Of a stretch of DNA of 64,000 bases, positions 35,571-45,000 are shown in pieces. Both the position numbers and the translations under genes were made by a program. The first letter of the stretch is position 1, and every line of letters starts with the position of its first letter. Source of the stretch: Haliclona indistincta (taxonomy: Eukaryota > Porifera > Demospongiae > Haplosclerida > Chalinidae); the NCBI GenBank assembly GCA_964017065.1, contig OZ024784.1:7669152-7733151 (forward strand). Reading direction: 5' to 3'. The notes below the pieces were generated by a model, which worked only from the letters and a program-made list of their open reading frames with translations, searched no databases and was not told where the DNA came from.

Positions 35571-37215
35571 GTGTGTGTGCTGTGTGTGTGTACTGTGTGT
35601 GTGTACTGTGTGTGTGTGTGTACTGTGTGTGTGTACTGTGTGTGTGTACTGTGTGTGTGTACTGTGTGTGTACTGTGTGTATTGTGTGTACTGTGTGTGT
35701 GTACTGTGTGTGAGCTGTGTGTACTGTGTGTGTGTGTACTGTGTGTGTGTGTGTGTGTACTGTGTGTGTACTGTGTGTGTGTGTGTGTGTGTGTACTGTG
35801 TGTACTGTGTGTACTGTTTACTGTCTAGTATTAGTTAAAGTTCCACACGAGTGTAAATAACCTTCATTGATACATGCACTGATGTTTCCATATACATATA
35901 CTCACATTGCATAATCACTACTCATGATCACTAAGAGTATAATACCCCTCATAGATCACTAAGAGTATAATACTCCTCATAGATCACTAAGAGTATAATA
36001 CTCTGCCTCATAGATCACTAAGAGTATAATACTCTGCCTCATAGATCACTAAGAGTATAATACTCTGCCTCATAGATCACTAAGAGTATAATACTCTGCC
36101 TCATAGATCACTAAGAGTATAATACCCCTCATAGATCACTAAGAGTATAATACTCTGCCTCATAGATCACTAAGAGTATAATACTCTGCCTCATAGATCA
36201 CTAAGAGTATAATACTCTGCCTCATAGATCACTAAGAGTATAATACTCTGCCTCATAGATCACTAAGAGTATAATACTCTGCCTCATAGATCACTAAGAG
36301 TATAATACTCTGCCTCATAGATCACTAAGAGTATAATACTCCTCATAGATCACTAAGAGTATAATACTCCTCATAGATCACTAAGAGTATAATACTCTGC
36401 CTCATAGATCACTAAGAGTATAATACTCCTGCATGCACCAAATTCTTTTCAAAATTTGCCTAAAGCTAATGTTCTCTTATTATTTAGTATAAGTACCAGC
36501 TCAATATTGATGGAACAGTGGCTGCTTATAGACTGCCATATCTACTGGCTGGAGGATCACTAGTATTCAAGCAAGACTCAGAGTATTATGAGCACTTTTA
36601 TTACCAGCTGAAGCCTTGGGTACATTATGTACCACTGAGGCAAGATCTTTCTGATGTCGAAGAGAAGGTTCTTTGGGCAGTGGGCAATGATGATAAGGTA
36701 AAGGGTTATATTTTAGTTAGTGTATTATTTTTCATGCCTATCTCTCCACTCTAGGCGAAGAAAATAGCTAATAATGCTTTTCAATTTGTAGTAGACACTC
36801 TTCTTCCTGATAAGCTCTACTGCTATCTTGTGACACTGTTTAAGGCAAGAATTGTTGATTGTCAAGCTATTTGTTATTGATCACATCATCACTATAGGAA
36901 TATGCTAAACTACAGGATGACATTCCCAGACGGTACCCAGATATGGAAGAGGTCAAGCTGGAACAACCTGCCAAGACAACTTGTAGTACTTGTCGAGTGA
37001 GTTGCTAGCTGAGTGAGTACCTTAGTGTTACTAGTGATTTTAATAAAAATTCAGTACTAAAATAGTACATGTATACTAGTTTTAAAAAAAAGATTGTAGA
37101 TGCTAACATAATAATTTATAATAAATAATAGTATGCACAATTACATTAACATTTTGTGTACTATCTAGTTCAATTTTTTCTCCAGCTAAAGAAGAGTATC
37201 AAAGAGGAGTTATAA
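24941..37215 (+). CDS. POGLUT2/3: Protein O-glucosyltransferase 2/3 (KDELC1/2-like), 9 exons
   Basis: Exons are 24941-25143, 25359-25770, 26429-26506, 28487-28659, 29469-29706, 36488-36697, 36755-36844, 36898-36996 and 37186-37215. They join in frame to 510 aa, against about 502-507 in human. Residues 1-23 are a signal peptide, residues about 30-150 a filamin-like domain, and the rest a CAP10 glycosyltransferase domain with [26 protein letters not shown] and [15 protein letters not shown]. The last exon encodes KEEL, an ER-retention variant of KDEL. In vertebrates these enzymes O-glucosylate EGF repeats in the ER. Intron 7 is GC-AG. Intron 5 (6.8 kb) contains a whole receptor gene, a microsatellite and a minisatellite. 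Confidence 0.92.
25977..26141. mobile_element. Short inverted-repeat element (MITE-like)
   Basis: Ends of about 27 bp (aatatttagaccactcttgg, and its inverted near-copy at 26115-26141) enclose about 110 bp in POGLUT intron 2. A target duplication is not clear. Confidence 0.6.
26662..26714. repeat. (CA)n microsatellite
   Basis: This is an uninterrupted CA run in POGLUT intron 3. The rest of that 2-kb intron (26507-28486) is AT-rich, and I see nothing else in it. Confidence 0.95.
30912..30919 (+). promoter_or_regulatory. TATA-box candidate for the nested receptor
   Basis: TATATAAA lies 53 bp upstream of the receptor start at 30972, a spacing that allows a short 5' UTR. It suggests that the nested gene has its own promoter. 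The rest of 29707-30971 holds no coding feature I can support. Confidence 0.45.
30972..34814 (+). CDS. Beta-helix multi-pass receptor-like protein 1 (nested in POGLUT intron 5)
   Basis: This is an intronless gene of 1280 aa. Residues 1-22 are a signal peptide. Residues about 55-620 look like a right-handed parallel beta-helix (pectate-lyase-like), with recurring YGGG motifs, Asn ladders and very many N-glycosylation sequons. Residues about 735-900 are Cys-rich (CRPGYV, then [13 protein letters not shown]). From about 900 there are eight or nine hydrophobic segments with [20 protein letters not shown] between two of them, a pattern I recall from invertebrate and protist multi-pass proteins. 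The cytoplasmic tail is short. Ligand and signalling are unknown; this is not a recognisable GPCR family. Two paralogues follow at 37701 and 42015. Confidence 0.82.
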   Translation: MASCVALVVLQLLLTSLTLSTAVIVRIDADNGTNTSDCITGNHSCRTLQYAVTNSYNDDTTFLLLSDLTLLSTVNFTSRHNITITGAAGQPKQLICNCSYSQQIPCGLMFENITNLTLENIAVKHCGIPMNVTTEGEDITIRGGVIIKNGAGNTSLVHYTASENNGYGTIILNTGGTVLIYNSSFCYNTITTSEIATEIGGGGLAIIASCSHTESCLPSGSRYNISKSRFCYNRIEWEPNNSFSFWKLAYGGGLNVAFDVNTTESKLLISDSTFNNNSALYGGGMFIGINSTKSSIVIQKSDFNNNTAMKGSGLYIACENTCHNNKINVNSSHFENNRVFKDNSNDQGGSGLAVDIGGSQHGLPNGNNFTFHDCVFFYNNAWFGGGTHIHCGQQFGKQLNNYVNFTSCNWEENFAPISPAVDVSAGYSFATQTQVIVNVTFIDCTFSKNRVHQFYLPAAHSLRMKQYTGILLAMQAPVYFSGHTKFEDNIGTAIIVISSVVSFLEGSNALFYNNTGMFGGAITLAGFSLLQYQDNTIFNFVSNIATLGGAINVHSFDQHLNYASYACFLSFWNLFSKPNNVSFQFINNTATTGVGSALFMTSAQPCEKACALTFHIPNLQNIFNSTCLGNFTFASSKKDISIATEGSLVITYNIARLTVTPGIAYKLPLEVLDNFNNNVTSVTVYAAQLANCSSDDISIDPAFTNVASNTIRILGMPNTTCDLVLTIHGSQMIQVSVQFNLTWCRPGYVLNNLPDKQHLSSCVCSASLPHHHYNGIDYCNSTTSAAIINPGIWVGYDTDNDNPPTQDNLYTAPCPTAYCNSTLVQLDLSAELLKTQMCENNRQGFLCGECEANTSVFFNSYHPICKKSSICGLGPLFYIVYELLPISIVFIVIILADISLTSGMAYNAIFLAQILNNVAKGSNDFQPFYYIDLVYGIVDLRFQFPFCFWSGASALQIKAMKYVSLLYAMGLVVVTITVVNHCNCARLSRCLCRRTRQTSIVQGIIAFLVICYSQCARNSFQILTVATAEHIGNKDRKYLVFYAGSISSFGLEHLPYAIPAIFILIVVVIPLPLVLFFDPFLLKIEGLLVQHHLLRSCLPWTQFRMKFKPFLDSFQGCFRDDARYFAGLFFVYRVVIYVTLMTAKNTVQFNLFLEAILIIMLTIQATVQPFEKNFNNILSCFMFAVLLLMNTLTISVYSLYESKENSMQVLSIQWFQTILCCVPIVVGLCVFAKWLITKIKDQRKQPSASNSVHEESLLFDRDMSGSYSPMGDRAGAAFQK
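35365..35445 (+). pseudogene. Relic of a receptor C-terminal tail
   Basis: This stretch resembles the end of the receptor genes. It has gaagagtctctgtcgc, then acatgtctgacagttactc, then tttgaaaatagctc, in the order seen at 34730-34816. The frame is not kept and nothing upstream matches. It looks like the remains of another receptor copy. Confidence 0.5.
35502..35815. repeat. (TG)n microsatellite and derived TGTGTACTG repeats
   Basis: About 70 bp of pure TG is followed by TG runs broken at short intervals by TACTG or GCTG. It lies in POGLUT intron 5. Long Cys/Val open frames across it are artefacts of the repeat. Confidence 0.97.
35930..36430. repeat. 31-bp minisatellite next to POGLUT exon 6
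   Basis: About 16 tandem copies of a unit containing agatcactaagagtataata. Copies are either about 31 bp (with ctctgcctcat) or about 26 bp (with ctcctcat). The array ends about 58 bp before exon 6 (36488). Confidence 0.95.
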
Positions 37216-37429
37216 GCATTTTGTCACAGTTATGACATCTGTTGCAACGGGACCACTCAGAACTGTGTTCCTCATCCCCATTATGCATTTCATGTGTCTG
37301 TAAACATTGCATAGAAATAGATATAAGATTATAATAACAATATATAACTTGCTCAATCACATTAAATAAACATTAGCAATGCATCAGTAAACTGGAACTA
37401 GCAATTGCAATACACACATTCATAATTTG

Positions 37430-37670
37430 TAGCCTCGTCCCCAGGCTCCACCCTCTCGGCACTATTTTGTTCCGACAGGGAGCCTGGTCGCTAATCTCAC
37501 GTGATGCGCCTTACCTGTCTACGCTATACGGAGAGTAGACAGGTAATTAGTGCGCGTGGGCATACTAGCCCTGCATGCCCACCATGCCCACGTATTTTGC
37601 TAACTCCACCTAATTACGACCGGAACTAGCTACGGCACGAGACTAAGTGGAGAGCCTGGGGACGAGGCTA
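37430..37670. mobile_element. 241-bp MITE with 9-bp target duplication
   Basis: The terminal inverted repeats begin TAGCCTCGTCCCCAGGCTC. The flanks are perfect 9-bp direct repeats cataatttg at 37421-37429 and 37671-37679. The element ends 30 bp upstream of the start codon of receptor 2 (37701), so it probably contributes to that gene's promoter or 5' UTR. An 8-9-bp duplication would fit hAT- or Mutator-like elements. Confidence 0.85.
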
Positions 37671-37700
37671 CATAATTTGTACACTCAGTTTTTATTTTCA

Positions 37701-40700
37701 ATGGCGAGCTGTGTAGCACTAGTTGTGCTGCAGCTACTGCTCACTAGCCTCACTCTCTCTACTGCAGTGATAGTTCGTATCGATGCTGATAATGGAACAA
37801 ACACTAGTGACTGTATCACTGGTAACCATTCTTGCCGTACCCTCCAGTATGCTGTCACCAACAGCTACAATGATGACACCACCTTCCTGCTCCTCTCTGA
37901 CCTCACACTGCTGAGCACAGTCAACTTCACTTTCCGCCACAATATCACTATCACTGGAGCAGCTGGACAACCCAAACAGCTAATCTGTAACTGTAGCTAC
38001 AGTCAACAGATACCATGCGGACTAATGTTTGAGAATATCACTAACTTGACACTCGAGAACATTGCTGTCAAACACTGTGGTATACCAATGAATGTTACTA
38101 GTGAAGGAGAAGATATCATCATAAGAGGCGGAGTCATCATAAGGAATGGAGCTGGTAACACATCTTTAGTTCATTATACTGCATCAGAGAACAATGGCTA
38201 TGGCACAATAATACTGAACACTGGTGGTACTGTACTCATCTATAAATCCAGTTTCTGCTACAATACCATCACTACTTCAGAGATAGCTACAGAAATAGGA
38301 GGTGGTGGTCTAGCTATCATTGCTTCTTGTAGCCACACAGAGTCATGCTTACCATCAGGAAGTAGGTATAGCATCAGCAAGAGCAGGTTTCACAACAACA
38401 CTATTGAATGGAGTGAAAATTCATTCTCATTTTGGAAACTGGCTTATGGAGGTGGCCTCAATGTTGTCTTCAATGTGAACACAACTGACAATAAGTTACT
38501 GATCAGTGACAGTACTTTCAATAACAATTCAGCACTCTATGGTGGAGGGATGAACATCGGTCTTAATTCAACTAAAAGCTTTATACAAATAAAAAACAAT
38601 AGTTTTAACAGCAATACTGCTAAGAAAGGAAGTGGACTATTCATAACATGTGAAACTACATGCAACAACAATACAGTGAACATCAATAGTAGCCAGTTCA
38701 AGTATGGCAAAGTTTTTAATCAAGCTAAGACAAATGACCAAGGTGGTGGTGGAATAGCTATTTTTTTCGGCAGTGATGGAATAGGCGGAAACAATTTTTC
38801 TATATCCAACTGCACGTTTACTAGTAACAATGCTTGGTTTGGTGGAGGGACCTATGTCTATTGTGGTCAGCAGCAATCTGGTAAAAGGATAGATAGCTAT
38901 GTTCATTTTACTAACTGCAGCTGGAAAGATAACTTTGCACCAATCAGTCCAGCTGTTGATGTGTCTGCTGGCTATTCCTTTGTAGCACGAAAAGAATATG
39001 TAGTGAATGTGACATTTACTGACTGTACTTTTAATAATAACACAGTTCACCAGTTCTTCCTCGTTAATGTTACAAACAGTTTGTATATGAGACAGTATAC
39101 TGGTACATTCCTGGCCATGCAAGTACCTGTCCATTTTGCTGGAAATACAATCTTCACAAATAACAATGGAACTGCCCTTCTGGTCTCTTCATCAGTGGTT
39201 ACATTTCAAACAGGCTCTAATGTATCATTTTACAACAACACTGGTGTGTTCGGAGGTGCAATAACTCTCATGGGTTTCTCATTGCTACAATATCAAGATA
39301 ATACAATTTTTCACTTTGTTAACAATAACGCTACATTAGGAGGAGCCATTAATGTTCGCAGTTTTGATCAACACTTGTCTTTTGCTTCATTCACTTGCTT
39401 TCTGTCCTTCTGGAAACTTGACAGCAAGCCAAAAAATGTAAGCTTTTGTTTTTATAACAACACTGCCTCAACTGGAGTAGGGAATGCAATATACATGACT
39501 TCAGTGAAAGCTTGTATGAGGTCATGTCAAATCGTACTTCAAAACAAAGAATTGAACACAAATGAAATTTTTGTGAATGATAGTTGTTTAGGAAACTTTT
39601 CTTTCATTGCTCCTGCTCAATTTATTAATGTATCAACTGAAGGGTATGAAGTAATGTATCGTACTGAGATAAAAACACTTGAAATTACACCAGGCATGGA
39701 CTACCAGCTTCCTCTTGATGTGTTGGACGACTTTGGTAACAATGTAACTAACGTAACAGTGTATACCGCTCAACTTGCTGACAGTTGCTCTTCTCATGAT
39801 ATATCTATTGATCCAGCATTTACTAACGTTGCCAGTAACACCATCAGAATCCTGGGAATGCCAACCACCACATGTGATCTTGTGCTAACTATTCATGGAT
39901 CACAGATGATACAAGTGAGTGTCCAGTTCAATCTTACCTGGTGTCGTCCTGGTTATGTATTAGACTACCCACCTGGCAAACAGCATCTGAGTAGTTGTGT
40001 GTGCTCTGCATCTCTACCACACCATCACTATAATGGTATTGATTATTGTAATAGTACTACATCAGCAGCTATCATCAACCCAGGGATCTGGGTAGGCTAT
40101 GACACTGATAATGACAACCTTCCAACACAAGACAACTTATACACTGCTCCTTGTCCTACTGCTTACTGTAATTCAACTCTAGTAGAACTCAATATATCAG
40201 CTGAGCTACTTACAGAGTATATGTGTGAAGCCAACAGGCAAGGGTTCCTTTGTGGTGAATGCCAAAATGCTACTGTTTTTTTCAACAGTTTCTATCCAGC
40301 ATGTCAGGAAGATCACAACTGTGCTCTTGGTCCTTTGTTTTACATTGTCTATGAATTACTACCTATCAGTATAGTCTTCATTGTCATAATTCTGGCTGAT
40401 ATTAGCTTGACAAGTGGAGTGGCATACAATGCCATTTTCTTGGCTCAGATATTGAACACTGTGAGTTTTGTGGCCAATGGAGCTGGGCAATTTAAACCGT
40501 TCTACTATATTGATTTTGTTTATGGCATTGTTGATCTGGATTTTAATTTTCCATTTTGCTTCTGGTCAGGAGCTAGTGCACTGCAGATAAAGGCTATGAA
40601 GTATGTATCTCTGCTGTATGCAATGGGGCTTGTAGTTGTCACTATTACTGTAGTCAACCATTGTAACTGTGCTAGGTTGAGCAGACGTCTCTGTCGTAGA

Positions 40701-41555
40701 ACCAGACAGACTTCAATTGTTCAAGGCATCATTGCTTTCCTGGTCATCTGCTACTCACAATGCGCTCGAAATAGCTTTCAACTTTTAACAGTCGTCACTG
40801 CAGAGAGTATTGTAAATAATAAAACAAAGCATGTTGTGTACTATGCTGGTAATATCGAATATTTTGATCCTCAACACATGCCCTATGCCATTCCTGCTGT
40901 TTTCATGCTCATTGTTGTGGTTATTCCTCTCCCTCTTGTTTTATTCTTTGATCCTTTCCTACTGAAGATTGAAGGGCTCTTGGTCCAGCATCACTTGCTA
41001 AGATCGTGCTTACCATGGACTCAGTTTAGAATGAAGTTCAAGCCTTTCCTTGACTCATTTCAAGGATGCTTTAGAGATGATGCTCGTTACTTTGCAGGTC
41101 TGTTCTTTGTCTATCGTGTGGTAATCTATGTCACATCAATGACAGCTAAGAACACTGTGCAGTTTAATACGTACTTGGAAGCCATTTTAATTGTTATGCT
41201 AACAATTCAAGCAACATTTCAACCATTTGAAAGAAGGTTACACAATATTCTCTCATTCTGCGTTTTCGCTGTTCTTCTACTCGTGAACACATTCACAATC
41301 AGTATCTATTTGCTTATTTTTATCAATGATTCGAAAGAAATACTTGTTATTCACTGGGTTCAGGCTGTGCTGTGCTGTGTTCCGATACTAGTTGGTCTGG
41401 TTATATGTGGAAAATGGTTTGTGATAAAAATCAAAGAACGCAAGCTGACTTCGGTCACAACTACAGCTCATGAGGATTCTTTGTTGCTTGACAGAAATAT
41501 GTCTGGCAGCTACTCTCTGATGAAAGATAGAGCTGGTGCCGCTCTTCAACAATAA
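37701..41555 (+). CDS. Beta-helix multi-pass receptor-like protein 2
   Basis: This is an intronless gene of 1284 aa, paralogous to the gene at 30972. The start is set at 37701, where the sequence first matches the other two genes. An in-frame GTG upstream lies inside the MITE and is not a convincing start. The domain order is signal peptide, beta-helix, Cys-rich region ([14 protein letters not shown]), then eight or nine membrane segments and a short tail. The first 225 residues are nearly identical to paralogues 1 and 3, down to the DNA. The middle of the beta-helix and the loops between membrane segments differ. It lies about 0.5 kb after the POGLUT stop. Confidence 0.85.
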   Translation: MASCVALVVLQLLLTSLTLSTAVIVRIDADNGTNTSDCITGNHSCRTLQYAVTNSYNDDTTFLLLSDLTLLSTVNFTFRHNITITGAAGQPKQLICNCSYSQQIPCGLMFENITNLTLENIAVKHCGIPMNVTSEGEDIIIRGGVIIRNGAGNTSLVHYTASENNGYGTIILNTGGTVLIYKSSFCYNTITTSEIATEIGGGGLAIIASCSHTESCLPSGSRYSISKSRFHNNTIEWSENSFSFWKLAYGGGLNVVFNVNTTDNKLLISDSTFNNNSALYGGGMNIGLNSTKSFIQIKNNSFNSNTAKKGSGLFITCETTCNNNTVNINSSQFKYGKVFNQAKTNDQGGGGIAIFFGSDGIGGNNFSISNCTFTSNNAWFGGGTYVYCGQQQSGKRIDSYVHFTNCSWKDNFAPISPAVDVSAGYSFVARKEYVVNVTFTDCTFNNNTVHQFFLVNVTNSLYMRQYTGTFLAMQVPVHFAGNTIFTNNNGTALLVSSSVVTFQTGSNVSFYNNTGVFGGAITLMGFSLLQYQDNTIFHFVNNNATLGGAINVRSFDQHLSFASFTCFLSFWKLDSKPKNVSFCFYNNTASTGVGNAIYMTSVKACMRSCQIVLQNKELNTNEIFVNDSCLGNFSFIAPAQFINVSTEGYEVMYRTEIKTLEITPGMDYQLPLDVLDDFGNNVTNVTVYTAQLADSCSSHDISIDPAFTNVASNTIRILGMPTTTCDLVLTIHGSQMIQVSVQFNLTWCRPGYVLDYPPGKQHLSSCVCSASLPHHHYNGIDYCNSTTSAAIINPGIWVGYDTDNDNLPTQDNLYTAPCPTAYCNSTLVELNISAELLTEYMCEANRQGFLCGECQNATVFFNSFYPACQEDHNCALGPLFYIVYELLPISIVFIVIILADISLTSGVAYNAIFLAQILNTVSFVANGAGQFKPFYYIDFVYGIVDLDFNFPFCFWSGASALQIKAMKYVSLLYAMGLVVVTITVVNHCNCARLSRRLCRRTRQTSIVQGIIAFLVICYSQCARNSFQLLTVVTAESIVNNKTKHVVYYAGNIEYFDPQHMPYAIPAVFMLIVVVIPLPLVLFFDPFLLKIEGLLVQHHLLRSCLPWTQFRMKFKPFLDSFQGCFRDDARYFAGLFFVYRVVIYVTSMTAKNTVQFNTYLEAILIVMLTIQATFQPFERRLHNILSFCVFAVLLLVNTFTISIYLLIFINDSKEILVIHWVQAVLCCVPILVGLVICGKWFVIKIKERKLTSVTTTAHEDSLLLDRNMSGSYSLMKDRAGAALQQ

Positions 41556-41929
41556 CTTAACAAACTGCTGCGTGCGTGTTTAACTGAGTGTGCGTGTGCA
41601 TGTGTGGGAGTGTATTGTATAATCATTTTCGTTGATATAAAATTTGTTGACAGTTGTAGTTTTTCTGCATTACATAAAGGAAATTCTTTATTAAATAATT
41701 TTTGATTGGCTCTTTTTATATATTTTTATTATTATAGTTAGCAATGTACTGTACTTCAAAGGGATGATATTGAGGATCAATCAAAAATCCTCATGCTTGT
41801 TTTTAAGCACAGCATACATTTTGACCAGTAAACATCATGTGTATAGAGAAGGGTACTAGTGAAAATAATGGGATATGATAAGAACTGAAATTGAAACTAA
41901 AACTCAAGCTTTCATTCATTCAAAGTTAA

Positions 41930-41995
41930 CAATGTATTTTCTAAACTGGAACTACATAAGTTAACAATGTATTTTCTAAACTGAAACTAACATAA
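41930..41995. repeat. Direct repeat upstream of receptor 3
   Basis: Two near-identical copies of a roughly 34-bp unit containing gttaacaatgtattttctaa lie in tandem just upstream of the receptor 3 start. The spacer 41556-41929 is otherwise AT-rich with no feature I can support. Confidence 0.8.
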
Positions 41996-42014
41996 TCCAC
42001 CAGTTGTCGACTCA

Positions 42015-45000
42015 ATGGCGAGCTGTGTAGCACTAGTTGTGCTGCAGCTACTGCTCACTAGCCTCACTCTCTCTACTGCAGTGATAGTTCGTATCGATGC
42101 TGATAATGGAACAAACACTAGTGACTGTATCACTGGTAACCATTCTTGCCGTACCCTCCAGTATGCTGTCACCAACAGCTACAATGATGACACCACCTTC
42201 CTGCTCCTCTCTGACCTCACACTACTGAGCACAGTCAACTTCACTTCCCGCCACAATATCACTATCACTGGAGCAGCTGGACAACCCAAACAGCTAATCT
42301 GTAACTGTAGCTACAGTCAACAGATACCATGCGGACTAATGTTTGAGAATATCACTAACTTAACACTCGAAAACATTGCTGTCAAACACTGTGGTATACC
42401 AATGAATGTTACTACTGAAGGAGAAGATATCATCATAAGAGGCGGAGTCATCATAAAGAATGGAGCTGGTAACACATCTTTAGTTCATTATACTGCAACA
42501 GAGAACAATGGCTATGGCACAATAATACTGAACACTGGTGGTACTGTACTCATCTATAATTCCAGTTTCTGCTACAATACCATCACTACTTCAGAGATAA
42601 CTACAGAAATAGGAGGTGGTGGTCTAGCTATCATTGCTTCTTGTAGCCACACAGAGTCATGCTTACCATCAGGAAGTAGTTATAGCATCAGCAAGAGTAG
42701 GTTTTGCTACAACAGAATTGAATGGAGAGAAAATTCATTCTCATTTTTGGAACTGGCATATGGAGGTGGCCTCAATGTTGCCTTCAATGTGAACACAACT
42801 GACAATAAATTACTGATCAGTGACAGTACTTTCAATGACAATTCAGCACTCTATGGTGGAGGAATGTTTATTGGTATTAATTCAACTCAAAGCTTTGTAA
42901 TGATACAAAACAGCTTTTTAAACAATAATAACGCAGAGAAAGGAAGTGGACTATTCATAACCTGTGAAAATACATGCAACAACAATACAGTGAACATCAA
43001 TAGTAGCCAGTTCAAGAACAATAAAGTCATTAAAAAACAAACTAAGTCAAATTACCAAGGTGGTGGTGGAATAGCTATCTTTATTGGTGGTAATCTTCAA
43101 TTTGGGTTGCCTGTTGATAATTATTTCTCTCTCCACAACTGCACGTTTACCAGTAACAAAGCTCGGTTTGGTGGAGGGACCTATGTCTATTGTGGTCAGC
43201 AGCAATCTAGTAAAATAGACAATGAAGTTCATTTTATTAATTGCAGTTGGAAAGAAAACCTTGCTGCTGTAAGTCCAGCTGTAGATGTGTCTTCTGGTTA
43301 TCTCTTTGCAGCTCAAACAAAATATACAATTGTTAATGTGACATTCACTGACTGCATTTTCATTAATAACATAGTGAGCCCATTTGTTATTGATAATGCT
43401 ACAGACAGTTTGTATATGAGACAGTATACTGGTACATTCCTGTCCATGCAAGTACCTGTTAATTTTTCTGGAAATACAATCTTCACAAATAACAATGGAA
43501 CTGCTCTTCTGGTCTCTTCATCAGTGGTTACATTTCTAGAAGGCTCTAATGTATTGTTTCACAACAACACTGGTGTGTTCGGAGGTGCAATAACTCTCAT
43601 GGGTTTCTCATTGCTACAATATCAAGATAATACAATCTTTAACTTTGTTAGTAACAATGCTACATTAGGAGGAGCCATTCATGTTCGCAGTTATGATCAA
43701 CACTTGTCTTTTAATTCACGCACTTGCTTTCTCTTCTTCTGGACACTTGACAGCAAGCCTAACAATGTATCCTTCAATTTTTATAACAACTCTGCCTCAA
43801 CTGGAGTAGGGAATGCAATATACATGACTTCAGTGAAAGCTTGTTTAAAGTCATGTGAACTTATACTTCACAGCAAAAAATTGAACACAAATGACATTTT
43901 TGTGAATGACAGCTGTTTAGGAAACTTTACGTTTATTGCTCCTGCTCAATTTTTTAATATATCAACTGAAGGATCGGAAGTTACTTATCGTAATAAGACA
44001 ATAATGCTTGAAATGACACCAGGCATGGACTACCAGCTTCCTCTTGATGTGTTGGACGACTTTGGTGACAATGTAACTAACGTAACTGTGTATACTGCTC
44101 AACTTGCTGACAGTTGCTCTTCTCATGATGTATCTATTGATCCAGCATTTACTAACGTTGCCAGTAACACCATCAGAATCCTGGGAATGCCAACCACCAC
44201 ATGTGATCTTGTGCTAACTATTCATGGATCTCAGATGATACAAGTGAGTGTCCAGTTCAATCTTACCTGGTGTCATCCTGGTTATGTATTGAACAACCTA
44301 CCTGACAAACAGCATCTGAGTAGTTGTGTGTGCTCTGCACACACAACTCTACCAAATCGTCACTATAATGGTATTGATTATTGTAATAGTACTACATCAG
44401 CAGCTATCATCAACCCAGGGATCTGGGTAGGATATGACACTGATAATGACAACCCTCCAACACAAGACAACTTATACACTGCTCCTTGTCCTACTGCTTA
44501 CTGTAATTCAACTCTTTTAGAACTCAATATGTCAGCTGAGTCACTTAAAGAGTATATGTGTGAAGCCAACAGGCAAGGGTTCCTTTGTGGTGAATGCCAA
44601 AATGCTACTGTTTTTTTCAACAGTTTCTATCCAGCATGTCAGGAAGATCACAACTGTGCTCTTGGTCCTTTGTTTTACATTGTCTATGAAATACTACCTA
44701 TCAGTATAGTCTTCATTGTCATAATTCTGGCTGATATTAGCTTGACAAGTGGAGTAGCATGCAATGCCATTTTCTTGGCTCAAATTTTTAATACCATCAA
44801 TTTTTTGGCAAATGGAGCAGGGCAATTTAAACCGTTCTACTATATTGACTTTGTTTATGGCATTGTTGATTTGGATTTTAATTTTCCATTTTGCTTCTGG
44901 TCAGGAGCTAGTGCACTGCAGATAAAGGCTATGAAGTATGTATCTCTGCTGTATGCAATGGGGCTTGTAGTTGTCACTATTACTGTAGTCAACCATTGTA

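Noticed and set aside
35482..35838. Long Cys/Val-rich open frames of about 70-118 codons
   Set aside because: They are translations of the (TG)n repeat in several frames, with no sign of a real gene.
35930..36430. Regular direct repeats that could suggest a CRISPR array
   Set aside because: Units are contiguous with no unique spacers, and the context is a eukaryotic intron. It is a minisatellite.
37647..37700. Extended N-terminus of receptor 2
   Set aside because: The only upstream start is a GTG inside the MITE. Paralogues begin at the ATG at 37701, which is followed by a signal peptide.
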